From positions 67,862,734 through 67,926,733 of the forward strand of contig CM057462.1 of the NCBI GenBank assembly GCA_030035585.1: 64,000 bases of DNA. The letters run 5' to 3'. Of the stretch, positions 54,301-62,992 are shown piece by piece. The notes under the pieces are model-generated. The model was not told the DNA's origin. It ran no database searches and saw nothing but the letters and a program-made list of their open reading frames with translations. The DNA is from Dugong dugon. Lineage: Eukaryota; Chordata; Mammalia; Sirenia; Dugongidae. A program made the position numbers and the translations under genes. How positions within the stretch are numbered: the stretch's first letter is position 1; each line of letters begins with the position of its first letter.

Positions 54301-55176
54301 TGAGGTAAGTCCTATTTGATTTTCTCTTTTGCAGCCATTCTGGTCTGGTGCTAACTGATTAGTGTTGAGGAGTAAGTAAAGGGTGAATGGATTCTAGTTC
54401 ATTAGGCCCAGTCTTCATTGCCTCCTGTTACACAGACTCCCTGGAAATGGAAGGAAAGATGGCTCCCCAAATTAGTCTCTCTTGTACACACTGAAGCTTG
54501 TTCCCTGATGGCCTCTTCACCTCCTTGATGAAATCCTACTCCTCAGCATTACATTCAAGACTCTTCATGATCTGGTCCCTGCCTACGTCTCCACAGCCCC
54601 TTCTCCTGCCTCTGCCCCTCCCTGTTCCAGTCACATCATGCTATGATATCTTCTCTAAATACGTGATACACACCCTTGCCTCTTACTCTTTTCTACCGCT
54701 GTGCCTTTGCTCATGCTGTTTCCTCTATCTGGAATGCTCTTCTCCTTTGTTTTTCCCCTCGCAGGATCTCATTCATCCTTCTAGGTCCACCTCAGATGTC
54801 ACCTCTTCTGTGAATCCTTCCCTGACCACTTTAAGCAGCAATTTAGTTGCTTCCTCTGCCCTTTATATAATTCACTTTTATCACTTATTATGTTGTTACA
54901 TATCATAGGTTTGATATTTTTTAAATGTTTTACATTTTCTCTTTGATCTGTTTTATATGCTTTACCTGTCTCCTGGGACATGGACTGTCATATCAATCTC
55001 TGAGTCCTCTGCCCTTAGCACAGGGGCTGGCAGACATCAGTAAATGTGTGATGAATGAGTGAGTGTGTGTCTGAATGAATGAATCTCTGCTGTGCTTTGT
55101 TTCCTAGAATGTTCCCACAGGCCCCAACAATAAGCCCAAGCTGCCTGTGGTGATCTCACAGTGTGGGGAGATGTAG
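42329..55176 (+). CDS. PPIH: PPIH, peptidyl-prolyl isomerase H (cyclophilin H)
   Basis: Nine coding exons (42329-42394, 42734-42798, 43140-43163, 43426-43470, 44657-44699, 50161-50253, 53676-53763, 54264-54304, 55108-55176) with GT-AG introns add to 534 nt, giving 177 residues plus stop, the length I recall for human PPIH. The protein is a single cyclophilin domain with N terminus '[20 protein letters not shown]'. Active-site residues are present: Arg67 in 'STFHRVIKDF', Phe72 and Gln75 in 'DFMIQGGDF', Phe125 in 'CQFFIT', Trp133 and His138 in '[11 protein letters not shown]'. In the family this nuclear prolyl isomerase belongs to the U4/U6.U5 tri-snRNP and contacts PRPF4 and PRPF3. No frame damage is seen. 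Start choice: the ATG lies in GAAGCCATGG, a good Kozak context, inside the CpG island. Confidence 0.97.
42734..42798 (+). CDS. PPIH: PPIH coding exon 2
   Basis: Acceptor TTGCAG ends at 42733; encodes '[20 protein letters not shown]' then 'F' and a split Arg; donor GTAAGG at 42799. Position 40 is Ser, where I recall Ala in human. Confidence 0.97.
43140..43163 (+). CDS. PPIH: PPIH coding exon 3 (24-nt microexon)
   Basis: Acceptor CCCTTTCAG ends at 43139, donor GTCAGT starts at 43164. 24 nt completing Arg, then 'QFCTGEF' and a split Arg. Its size is a multiple of three, so skipping would keep frame but remove part of the cyclophilin core. Confidence 0.95.
43426..43470 (+). CDS. PPIH: PPIH coding exon 4
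   Basis: Acceptor GCTTATAG ends at 43425, donor GTAAGC at 43471. Encodes '[14 protein letters not shown]' flanked by split Arg codons; the 3' split codon is catalytic Arg67. Confidence 0.96.
43471..44105. other. PPIH intron 4, MIR-like remnant
   Basis: About 43950-44100 resembles antisense MIR ('ATAGATGAGGAAACTGAGGC'). No other feature is recognised. Confidence 0.5.
44116..44292 (+). repeat. AfroSINE-type SINE in PPIH intron 4
   Basis: Head 'GGAGCCGTGGTGGCTCAGTG', end 'GATGGCAATGGGTTTG'. Perfect 10-bp duplication TGTGTGTAGT at 44106-44115 and 44293-44302. Confidence 0.92.
44657..44699 (+). CDS. PPIH: PPIH coding exon 5
   Basis: Acceptor CTTTTTCAG ends at 44656, donor GTAAGT starts at 44700. 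Completes Arg67 and encodes '[14 protein letters not shown]', containing the active-site Phe and Gln. Confidence 0.97.
45066..45252 (-). repeat. AfroSINE with inverted end piece, antisense
   Basis: Reverse SINE from 'ACCAAAAAACAAAATCATTG' to 'CTCTTAACCACTGCAC', then a sense 3'-end fragment ('TATGAGTCAAAATCAACTAG') instead of the expected head end. 12-bp duplication AAAATGGGGTAA at 45054-45065 and 45253-45264 encloses both parts. Confidence 0.85.
45265..46320. other. PPIH intron 5, no recognised gene feature
   Basis: Mostly unassigned sequence. Open frames around 45288-45626 have no family features. Confidence 0.35.
46325..47450 (-). mobile_element. Old L1 fragment split by a younger L1 3' end
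   Basis: 46325-46516 and 47260-47330 read as old antisense L1 ('CCTAATATTCCATTATGAAT'). About 46520-47255 is a younger antisense L1 3' end ('GTTTTAGGTAAAAGTTTACA'). TCCACTATT and TCCACTCTT flank the insertion as a likely imperfect duplication. Confidence 0.65.
47473..48029 (-). mobile_element. MaLR-type solo LTR, antisense, in PPIH intron 5
   Basis: Begins 'TGTCTTAGTTATCTAGTGCT' and ends 'TTTAATCCATGACA'. Perfect 5-bp duplication GTTGC at 47468-47472 and 48030-48034. The flanks join into a reversed SINE/RTE tail ('TTGTTGTTAGTTGCCATTGA'). Confidence 0.88.
48070..48239 (-). repeat. AfroSINE-type SINE, antisense
   Basis: 'CCTGTTGCCATCAAGTCTG' to 'TGTGCCACCAGGGCTCCAG'. Duplication GTAGTTAAA at 48061-48069 and 48240-48248. 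It is inserted within an older SINE whose remains are at 48030-48060 and 48262-48350. Confidence 0.88.
48262..48350 (-). repeat. Older SINE remnant, antisense
   Basis: 'TTTCCATCAAGTCAATTC' and 'GTAGAAATGTGCTCCATAAG' continue an older long-form SINE begun at 48030 and interrupted by the insertion at 48070. Confidence 0.6.
48440..48685. mobile_element. hAT-Charlie-type non-autonomous element
   Basis: 'AGCAAACTTTTTCAGTAAAG', 'GTAAACCATAGGGTCTCTG' and 'AAAACTTTATTTACAAAC' match a common MER-type hAT repeat. Confidence 0.65.
48740..49165. repeat. MER5-like and antisense MIR remnants
   Basis: 48745-48890 is MER5-like ('ATCAGAATCACCTGGGACTC'). 48980-49160 is antisense MIR ('GGTGAGGAAACTGAGGCATA'). 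Confidence 0.6.
49166..50160. other. PPIH intron 5, end
   Basis: 49200-49450 carries L2-like text. The rest is apparently unique, ending in acceptor 'TTTTCTCTGCGCAG'. Confidence 0.4.
50161..50253 (+). CDS. PPIH: PPIH coding exon 6
   Basis: 31 codons, '[20 protein letters not shown]' then '[11 protein letters not shown]'; donor GTAAGT at 50254. Confidence 0.97.
50570..51010 (+). repeat. C/T-rich low-complexity tract in PPIH intron 6
   Basis: CACTCAC, CTCCC and CCTTCCC words repeat through about 440 bp. Open frames at 50320-50703 and 50573-51034 owe their length to the lack of A-rich stops and show no protein family. Confidence 0.75.
51050..53675. other. PPIH intron 6, repeats and unassigned sequence
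   Basis: 51090-51680 has the unassigned ancient repeat. 51725-51775 is a SINE/RTE-tail fragment ('AGTTGCTGTCGAGTCAATTC'). 51970-52205 is antisense MIR. An A-run lies at 52328-52342. 52560-53460 is AT-rich without recognised features. Confidence 0.45.
53676..53763 (+). CDS. PPIH: PPIH coding exon 7
   Basis: Acceptor TTTCCATCAG ends at 53675. Encodes '[20 protein letters not shown]' then 'WLDGKHVVF' and a split Gly; donor GTGAGC at 53764. Holds most of the active-site residues. Confidence 0.97.
53764..54263. other. PPIH intron 7 with MIR
   Basis: 54070-54190 is sense MIR ('TAACTCTGCTGCTTATTAGC'). No other feature. Confidence 0.6.
54264..54304 (+). CDS. PPIH: PPIH coding exon 8
   Basis: Acceptor TCTTACAG ends at 54263. 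Completes Gly and encodes '[13 protein letters not shown]'; donor GTAAGT at 54305. Confidence 0.97.
54305..55107. other. PPIH intron 8, old repeat
   Basis: 54500-55060 resembles an ancient mammalian repeat ('CTCAGATGTCACCTCTTCTG', 'AGCACAGGGGCTGGC'). The 136-codon open frame at 54498-54908 is probably chance. Confidence 0.45.
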
Positions 55177-55198
55177 CCCAGACCAAGACTGAATCAAG
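55108..55198 (+). CDS. PPIH: PPIH coding exon 9 with stop and start of 3' UTR
   Basis: Acceptor TTTCCTAG ends at 55107. Encodes '[20 protein letters not shown]' then 'EM', stop TAG 55174-55176. The exon continues 22 nt to a strong donor GTAAGC at 55199, so the rest of the 3' UTR is on a separate exon. Confidence 0.95.
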
Positions 55199-57450
55199 GT
55201 AAGCATGTCTTTCTTCTCCTTGGTTAGGAGTCAGACCCCAAAAAAGACTGCATGGTCTAGTGGAAATAACATCAGACTTGAGGACGTGGGGTTGAGCCCA
55301 TTTTCTCTCTATGAGGCCTTGGAGAATTCATTTCCCTTCGCTGAACCTCAGTTTCCTCATCTGTTAAATGGTGATATTACTTATCTTGTAGGGTCATTGT
55401 AAGGATCAAAAGAGAAACATACCTGAGAGCACTTTGTTTTTCTACCATTTTGTAATTTACAAAGCGTCGACCTAAAGACCACTCTGGCAGTTTGACAGCA
55501 CTCTCTACCATAGTTCCATTCAGTAGTCCCACTAGGAAGATCGGATTCCCTGCTAGGACCAGCCTGGGCAGCCAGGAGACCGATACACCCATCACACCTC
55601 TTATCAGAAGTAATGATGTAATCCCAGACCCTGATTTTGTATTTGCCAACCTCATAGGTGAATGTCACATATCTCTCAGCCCATATGGACTCACTTCCCA
55701 ACCACACTTGCCTCTGCCTGCTTTGTGCTAGGCATGCTAACTAGGCATGGAGCAGGGAGGGGGAAAGAATTGAAAGATGTCTCAACCTTTCAGGGGCTTG
55801 TGGGGAATAAGATGCATTCTCTGAGGTGATCACTAGTAATATGAGTGACATTGCTAATTGTAGGAATTTAGGGGAGAAATTGATCACTCTCATCTAGGTG
55901 AGGAGTGTTGGTGTTTGGTTTTTCTTCTTTCTTTTTTTTTAGCTTTCAAACCCACAGAAAACTTGGGAGACTAGTATATCGAACACCCAAATACCTTTCA
56001 CCTAGATTCACCAATTATTAACTTCTTGTGTTATCATTTTCCTTGACATTTATTTTTCTTTCCTTCATACCTTCTCCCTCTTCCTCCCTCCCTCCCTTCC
56101 TCTCCTTTCCTTCTTTCCTTCCTCATTTGAAAGTTGAAGACTTCTTGACACTTCATCCCTAAATACTTCAGCAAGCAACTTCTAAAAATAAGAACATCCT
56201 TATTTTACAATATTATCATCTAGTATATAGTACATTTTCAAATCTGCCTTTGTTCCTCAATAACTTTTATAGCTTTTAAGGAAAAAAAAAAACCGAACAT
56301 GATCCAATCAAGATTTATATATTTAATTTGGTTGTTTATTTTTAATTACACAAGTAATATAATACAGTCTCACTGAAAATTTTCACACAAAACATAAAGT
56401 ACAAGTCCCCTTGGCAACATCCCACTCCTCTCCCCAGACGTAAACTTCTTTATCAGTTTCATAAATGTCCTTCAGGACCTTTTCTTTGCCTATCTAGTTC
56501 TGGAAGTTTTGTTTTCTGTAAATGGTATCACACTGTATTCATCTTTCTTCTCCCCTCCATTTGGCATTATGTCTTAAACACTTTTCCTTCTCAGTTCATG
56601 TAAAACGACCTTGTATTTTTTTAACTGCTATGTAATAGTCCATAACGTATTTCAATCATATAGTTTATTTTACTTTCTATTGATCTTTTTTTTTTTATTA
56701 TTACAAACAATGCTACAGTAAAATAAACTTGCTTCTTTTTGTAAATATGCAAATATATCTGTAGAAGTAGAATTACTGGGTCAAAGGGTGTATACATTTT
56801 TCATTTTAATAAATACTTTTAAATTGTACTTCTAAGGGGTGATACCAGTTCATTTTCCCATGTGAAAGTACTATTTCCTTTTGATGTTATCAATATAATA
56901 CGCCAGTATAATCATGTCAATATAAAACGTATGAAAAAATTTTTTTAGCCATTCGGGTAAAAAATGGTATTGATTGTTGTAATTTATAATATCCTGATTT
57001 CTAAGAAGGTTGAGCATATTTGCATATGTTTATTGGCCATGCTGTCTATATCCTTAGCTCATTTTTCTTTTCAGGTGCTAGATTTTTTCTTAATGGTTTG
57101 AAGTAGTTATGAGTATTAATTCATTATTTTATATGTTGTGACTGTTTTCTCCACAATATAATTTAAGAAAAACTGGCAATATGTTGCTTATCCTTTGTCA
57201 GACAAGTTTTAAATTCTGATGAGGTCCAAATTATCAGTCTTCTATGGCTTTTATGTTTTATCTCATTTAAGAATGTTGTCACTACTTCAGATCATAACAT
57301 CTTTTATATTTTTTTCTAATATTTCTAGGTTTTATTTTTATACTTACAAAACTATCTAGAATTTATTTTTCTGTCTAGTATAAAATAGGACTCTGCCTTT
57401 TTTTCCAAGTAGTGCTCCAATCAAATACCATACCATTTTAATGACTGTAT
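55199..57450. other. PPIH 3'-UTR intron, first part: MIR and old L1
   Basis: 55235-55430 is sense MIR ('CTCAGTTTCCTCATCTGTTA'). 55950-57440 is old antisense L1 text with a (TTCC)n tract near 56080-56125. Nothing coding. Confidence 0.5.
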
Positions 57451-58120
57451 ATACCTCTATCTGTGACTTAATTTGTGTTCACAGCATCTGGCACTTAGAG
57501 GCATTCAGCAAAAATTTATTACATGAGTTAATAGGGAGGGAGAATGTCAGGCATTTTCAGCAGGGAACTGGTGTGAACAAATGCTGAGGCAGGAATGCAC
57601 AAATGTGTGCTGGAAACTACACATGGGCCTCTCTTGTCAAGCCACAGGGTCCCTTCTCAGGCCCAAATTGATACCCTGAGCTCTCCTTTCAGCCAATACT
57701 AGTGGTCTCTAGGACCCAACCTGCTCTCTTCCTTCAATAACTGCCAGCCACTCCCTCCCTCTCTCCCACTCCTTTCTTTGTTGCAACCATAGTTGAGCTC
57801 ACAGGTCTTTTTCCTTCTAAAGACTGACCACTGATCACTACTTGAGGACAGAAGATAGCAAAAAGAATAAAGTTTATTAGAAAATTCTTTACATTTGGGA
57901 CCTCTTTTTTGCATTTTTCTGAGTCCCTTACAGAAAGTTACTGGAAATCCTTGCTGGGAGTTTTATTTCTGAGGCTGAGGATAATCGACCCTTCCATCTT
58001 TCTCAGTCATTATTAGCAAAGGTCATGTGAACTTTTGCCCCTATGAAAGCCCATCTTCTGAGCCTGTACCCCAGTGGAACAAATTCCTCACATGGCCATT
58101 TTGCATTCCAGAGGCCCCCT

Positions 58121-58293
58121 AAAAAAAACAAAAAACAAACAAACCCATTGCCGACAAGTCGATTTGCAACTCATAGCAACCATATAGGACAGAGTAGAAC
58201 TACTTATGTGGTTTCCAGGGAGCAGCTGGTGGATTTGAACTGCCAGCCTTTTGGTTAGCAGCCGTGCTCTTAACCATTGCACCACCAGGGCTT
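58121..58293 (-). repeat. AfroSINE-type SINE, antisense
   Basis: A-rich start and 'CCCATTGCCGACAAGTCGAT' to 'GCACCACCAGGGCTT'. Perfect 12-bp duplication CAGAGGCCCCCT at 58109-58120 and 58294-58305. Confidence 0.93.
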
Positions 58294-58305
58294 CAGAGGC
58301 CCCCT

Positions 58306-61046
58306 CAACCTGTCCAGTGAACAGTCCTTTCTGCGATAATGGAAATGTTCTGTATCTGCACTGTCCAATATGGTGGAGAGCTTTCTTCAGTCCATTGTTT
58401 CCCAAATTCTTTTAAAGATGAAGATCATTTGGGGGCACTTGTTAAACCTACAGTTCCCAGGTCCCTCCCTTGGAGAGTTTGAGTGGATTTAGGGTGGGAC
58501 CTAGGAAGCTATGTTTATAACAAGCATCTCAGATACTTCTTGTCAGAGGAGTATGAGTTTAAACGCTGCTTCAGGTAGTGCTGGGATAAATATCTTTAAT
58601 ATTTGCATCTTAGAAAAAATGTATAACTGGCACAACATATAATTATACAGATATTATAGCTTAGAAAAAGGCAAAATTGAAGTTCAAATATTGATTAGGT
58701 TAAAAAAATTAGTTGCTCTTATGGATGGTAGGTATACCCCCATTCTGGAATTACCTGATTCCTTCCTGCAGGAGAAGATTATGAAAGACATGTTGGTGGC
58801 ACTTAGGCTATTCTTTCCTTCATCCCACAACTAAGCACAAATTACTTAAGACAGGTGCTTTGCTACCTATGGGAATACAAATTTGAAAAGCCCAGCTTGT
58901 GCCTTTAAGGAGCTCAAGGTCTCATGGCAAAACTGACAATTACAGTACAATAAAATGCTAGATTAGAGATTTTAGGACAAAGTGCAGGAAGGAGTGAATG
59001 CCTGTGTCTCCCTGGGGTGGTTCAGAAAGACTGCAGAAGAGATGGTGCTTCCGCTGAGTACAAGAAAGAATAGACCTTGTCAGGTGGCTAAATCTGGGAA
59101 GGGTATTCCAGGCAGAGGGAACAGCATGTGCAAAGGTAGGAAACAGCATAAAGTGTAAGGGAAACTGCACATAATTCTGCATGGCCAAAGCAAACAGGTA
59201 TGAAAAATATGAGATGAGGCTGGAGGGAGGTGAGTGCCTGTTGTGAGAGCCAAGCTAAGGAGTTCAGATGTTATCCTGAGGGCTGGGGCTGGACTTCAGG
59301 CAGTATGTACATTCTCCCCCCGGGGAGAAAATCCATTGTGCTGCTGAAATTCTTAAAGAAGTTACGGACTCTCCAGAAAGAACCACTATGGGGGCACTAG
59401 GAGCCACTGAAGGATTTTGAGCAGGAGAGTGTTTATTGAGATTGAATTTCTTATTCTGAAGATTATTCTGACATGCGGGGGGTGGGCTGGAGGCACGTGA
59501 GGAGTCCACTGCAGTAGTCCAGGCAAGAGAAGAAAAGAGGTTCCACACGAATAAATACGTGGGTCTAGGAAACACAGAGATTTGGCAGCAAATATTTGCA
59601 TGCCTGCTGGTTATGTGGCACTGTCTGTTCCCTGTCCCCAAAGTCAGAAGCCCTGCCAGCTGAAAAGGGAAGGGAGGAGAGAATGGCTTCATTCCAGTCC
59701 AGTCTAGTGTAGCTGTAAAGCTCACAGCATAACCAGGTCTTACATGCTGAGGTACATCCCTTCAGTGGAATAGTACACAGTCTTAATGAAAAGAAAGAGG
59801 TAGCTCTGTGTGTGGAGGCAAGATTTCTAAAGTAAATTAAGTGACAAAGTCAAGATGTACATTATGTAAGTGTTATACTATTTATTCTAAATTACTATTT
59901 AGAATCTCTGTAGTAATTATAGTAGACTTAATAACGATTATCTCTGGAGTAAAAATAGCAGAGACTTTCTTTTCATTGAATTTTCTATCTTACAATAGGA
60001 ATACATACTATAATATATATATATGTTGTTTTGACTAATCCTTGTTCCTCTCAGCTCCTTCCAGGAGCATGCCCATAGCTGTGACTAACATCAGCTTGTG
60101 AAACCTTCCTTGGTTTCTTCACCTCCTGTTCCCTGGTTTAGGCCCAGTCAGTGGTTCCCTCCTGGGAGCTCCTGCCCACTTGGTTCATCTCTCCATTACA
60201 GCATTTAACACAATATATCACAAATGTGTTGATCTGTTTTTCTACTAGACTGAGAACTCCCTGGAGCAGGGACCATGTTGACTAGCACAGTGCCTGGCCT
60301 ATGATAGAGCTAAGGCCCTGGAACACTGTGCAACTTATGAAGTGTAATTCGCTTTATACCTTTTGCCTGCAGAGCCAGGGTTAAACCTCTGTCTGAGCCT
60401 GAGGTACGGCACCAGGACTGAGTGTCCTGGAGGAGGTGTGTGGCCACGGGGGTGTATGGCAGGCAGCAGTATCTAGCTGTAGTTAGTTCTTCTCTCAGTA
60501 CAGCTAACCCCAGGGCCGTAAACAAAGGATGTGACCTTTCCCTTCTCTTTACCCCAGTAACCAAAACCTGCGAAGAAGGATTGCACTTTGTTCTGGGGCT
60601 CCACAGAGAGCCATCAAGGTCTGGTGAAAAGGACACAGGCTTTGGAGCCAAGTAGACCAGGAAATTCCACCACTTTCTAGTTTTGTGACCTTAGTCAAAT
60701 CTTCAAACGCCTTGGGACTCTAGTTTACTCCCTTGCATAATTACAGATAATGTATACTGCACAGAGTTGTGAAGAGTAAATGACAGATGAGATTAATATA
60801 CTTGGCCATAAATGTTAGTTTCTTTCTTCCTTGGTTCTTGTACAGTATACCTCTCAACGTTACTCTGGGGAACCCAAGGTCTGGCCTATGGCAAGAATCA
60901 GACCTGCCTGCTCTTTTGGGAAAAGAGGACTAGGAGTGTAGAGAAGAGCTGGGAGCATTGTTTCTCACAAGGAATGTCCCCTTCCAGTTCTTCGAGCTGC
61001 TTACGTCTTCCCTCCCTCACTGACCTCCATGTCTCTGCCATTGTAG
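58306..61046. other. PPIH 3'-UTR intron, remainder
   Basis: 58390-58565 is MER5-like. 58840-59530 is the unassigned ancient repeat ('CAGAGGGAACAGCATGTGCA'). 60600-60800 is sense MIR. The rest is unassigned; open frames there show no family features. Confidence 0.45.
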
Positions 61047-61228
61047 GCCTCCCTTTCTTCTGGGTGATGTTCTTGATAAAATCATCTGGATTGGCCCCTG
61101 GGTTTGCTTCCCTGCCTGCTGCTGCTCCATTTGATCAAGAGACCTTGGAAGTATCACAAATTCAGGACACAAGATTTTCTGTGTTTTTAAGTTTTCAACT
61201 GTAAATAAAGGGTTTTTTTTGTTTGTTT
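61047..61228 (+). other. PPIH: PPIH terminal 3'-UTR exon
   Basis: Acceptor GCCATTGTAG ends at 61046. The text 'TTTGATCAAGAGACCTTGGA' and 'TTTTAAGTTTTCAACTGTAA' leads to AATAAA at 61204-61209, as I recall for the PPIH mRNA end. The exact cleavage position is estimated. Confidence 0.75.
61204..61209 (+). terminator. PPIH: PPIH polyadenylation signal AATAAA
   Basis: A canonical hexamer followed at once by a G/T-rich tract (61210-61290), a strong downstream element. Confidence 0.88.
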
Positions 61229-61295
61229 TTTTTGGGGTTTTTTTGTTTGTTTTGGTTTGTTTTTTTCTCTTTTTGTGTGTGTGTGATGTTTTAAA
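61210..61295. repeat. GT-rich low-complexity tract
   Basis: T-runs broken by GTTTG and a (GT)n end. It overlaps the likely cleavage region and downstream element of PPIH. Confidence 0.8.
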
Positions 61296-61765
61296 ATGGT
61301 TGCAATGACAGCCTCCATCTCCTCACTCCTCAGTTTTCAGCTGGAAGGACTAGCTCTTCCCAGAGGCCAGCATGAACCAGAGCCAAGCCCTTGCTATGTA
61401 TAGTTGATGTTTCAGAATTGCAAGCAATTGTAGCAATTCTGTCTTAGGGCAACGAAGGCAAAGCCTCAGGGCCTTATAGCAGTATTTATTCCAAGGAAAT
61501 ATCCTTGGACGTTCCCAGTAGGTTCAATATGATTTGTTCAGGAGCCAACAGGAAAAAAGCCACTAACTGGAAGTGTTCTTCAGTGGAAGCCTATTTGATA
61601 GAATGTGTCTTGTTCATGATGTGATAGGCATAATTTAGTCAAAAGTCTCAGTTTGGATTTGGGGTCATTTTTGGAAAAAATTGAGGTCTTGAGAAATTCA
61701 CTTCCCATTTTGGAACTCTAGTTTCTTTGTCTGTAAAATGGGGATAATAATACCAGTTTACCTCT
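61296..61765. other. Intergenic, no recognised feature
   Basis: Unassigned except for a MIR-like piece at about 61680-61760 ('TTTCTTTGTCTGTAAAATGG'). Confidence 0.4.
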
Positions 61766-61962
61766 TAAAACCTGTTACTGTCACCTCCAACTCATGGCGA
61801 CCCCATGGGTGTCAGAGAAGAACTAGGGGTTTCCATAACTGACTTTTGGGAAGTAGATAGCCGGGCCTTTCTTCCAAAGTGCCTCTGGGTAGACTCAAAC
61901 CTTCGACCTTTCAGTTAGCAGCCGAGCACATTAACCATGTGCACTACCCAGGGACTCCCAAT
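61766..61962 (-). repeat. AfroSINE-type SINE, long form, antisense
   Basis: 'CTCATGGCGACCCCATGGGT' and 'GACCTTTCAGTTAGCAGCCG' to 'GTGCACTACCCAGGGAC'. Diverged. Confidence 0.8.
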
Positions 61963-62311
61963 TTACCTAATAGCATTGTTGAAAGGATCAAACAAGAGAA
62001 TGAATATGAAGGTATCTTGTTAACAGTAACAGGTTAGTTTTGAAAGGAAATACCCCAACATAAAACGATGCCACTGAGTATAATGTTCAAGAGGTAAAGA
62101 AGAAAGTTCCCTGGTGTTCTTTTCAGAAGGTATTTTCTGTTTTCCCATTCATGCTTTCTTCTCCCGTCTCAGACAGGGCTGCCTCATAACTACTGGCAGC
62201 AGGATACTGCAGCAGTAGCAGAGAGGGGAATTCTTTGACAGAATAGAACTTGGTTGAAAGTGTCATATCAGTGTATTGGGGGACAAAAGCCTTACAATGT
62301 AGACATTTACA

Positions 62312-62525
62312 ACTCTGTAGTCCCTGGATGGTGCAAATAGTAAAACCCTTGACTATTAACCAAAAGGTTAGTGGTTCAAACCCACCTAGAGGCACCTCAG
62401 AAGACAGGCCTGGTGATCAGCTTCTGAAAGGTCACAGCCTTGAAAACGCTACAGAGCAGTTTTACTCTTCACACATGGGGTCGCTATGAGTCGGAATTGA
62501 ATTGACAGCAACTAACAACAGCATA
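62312..62525 (+). repeat. AfroSINE-type SINE, long form
   Basis: 'GTAGTCCCTGGATGGTGCAA', B-box-like 'TGGTTCAAACC', 'CAGGCCTGGTGATCAGCTTC' and end 'TTGACAGCAACTAACAACAG'. Confidence 0.85.
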
Positions 62526-62799
62526 GCTAAGAAGATGAATGAGGAGTTGTGTTCCTGAGCTGACATTCTTGTGATGGACTGTTCAGTTGAGTTGTTTTAC
62601 TTACCACCTGCGTTCTATGCTAGTCTCTGTTCCGGACACGAGCTGCAAAGATGAACAAAATGTGGCCCATGCTGTGACAGGAGTTGGGCACAGTTTCAAT
62701 TCAAGGTGGTGAGTATTAGAATGTGAGTCCTTATGAGGGCAGAAAACTTTATGGCCATGTTTTCAGCACTGGAAGAGGTAAATAACTGGTACCTAGTAA

Positions 62800-62992
62800 A
62801 CCTGCTGCCATCAAGTTGATTCCTACTCTTAGTGACCTTGTAAGGCAGAGTAAACTGCCACATAGGGTTTCCAAGGCTGTAATCTTTACAGAAGCTGACT
62901 CACATCTTTCTCCTGCAGAGCAGCTGGTGGGTTCAAGCTGCTGATCTTTCGGTTAGCAGGTGAGCGCTTAACCACTACCACCAGCGTTCGTT
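62800..62992 (-). repeat. AfroSINE-type SINE, antisense
   Basis: 'CTGCTGCCATCAAGTTGATT' to 'GCGCTTAACCACTACCACCA', reversed head at the right. Confidence 0.85.

Noticed and set aside
59264-59725. 153-codon minus-strand frame in the PPIH 3'-UTR intron
   Set aside because: It overlaps an ancient repeat that recurs elsewhere in the window; no splice context or family signature.
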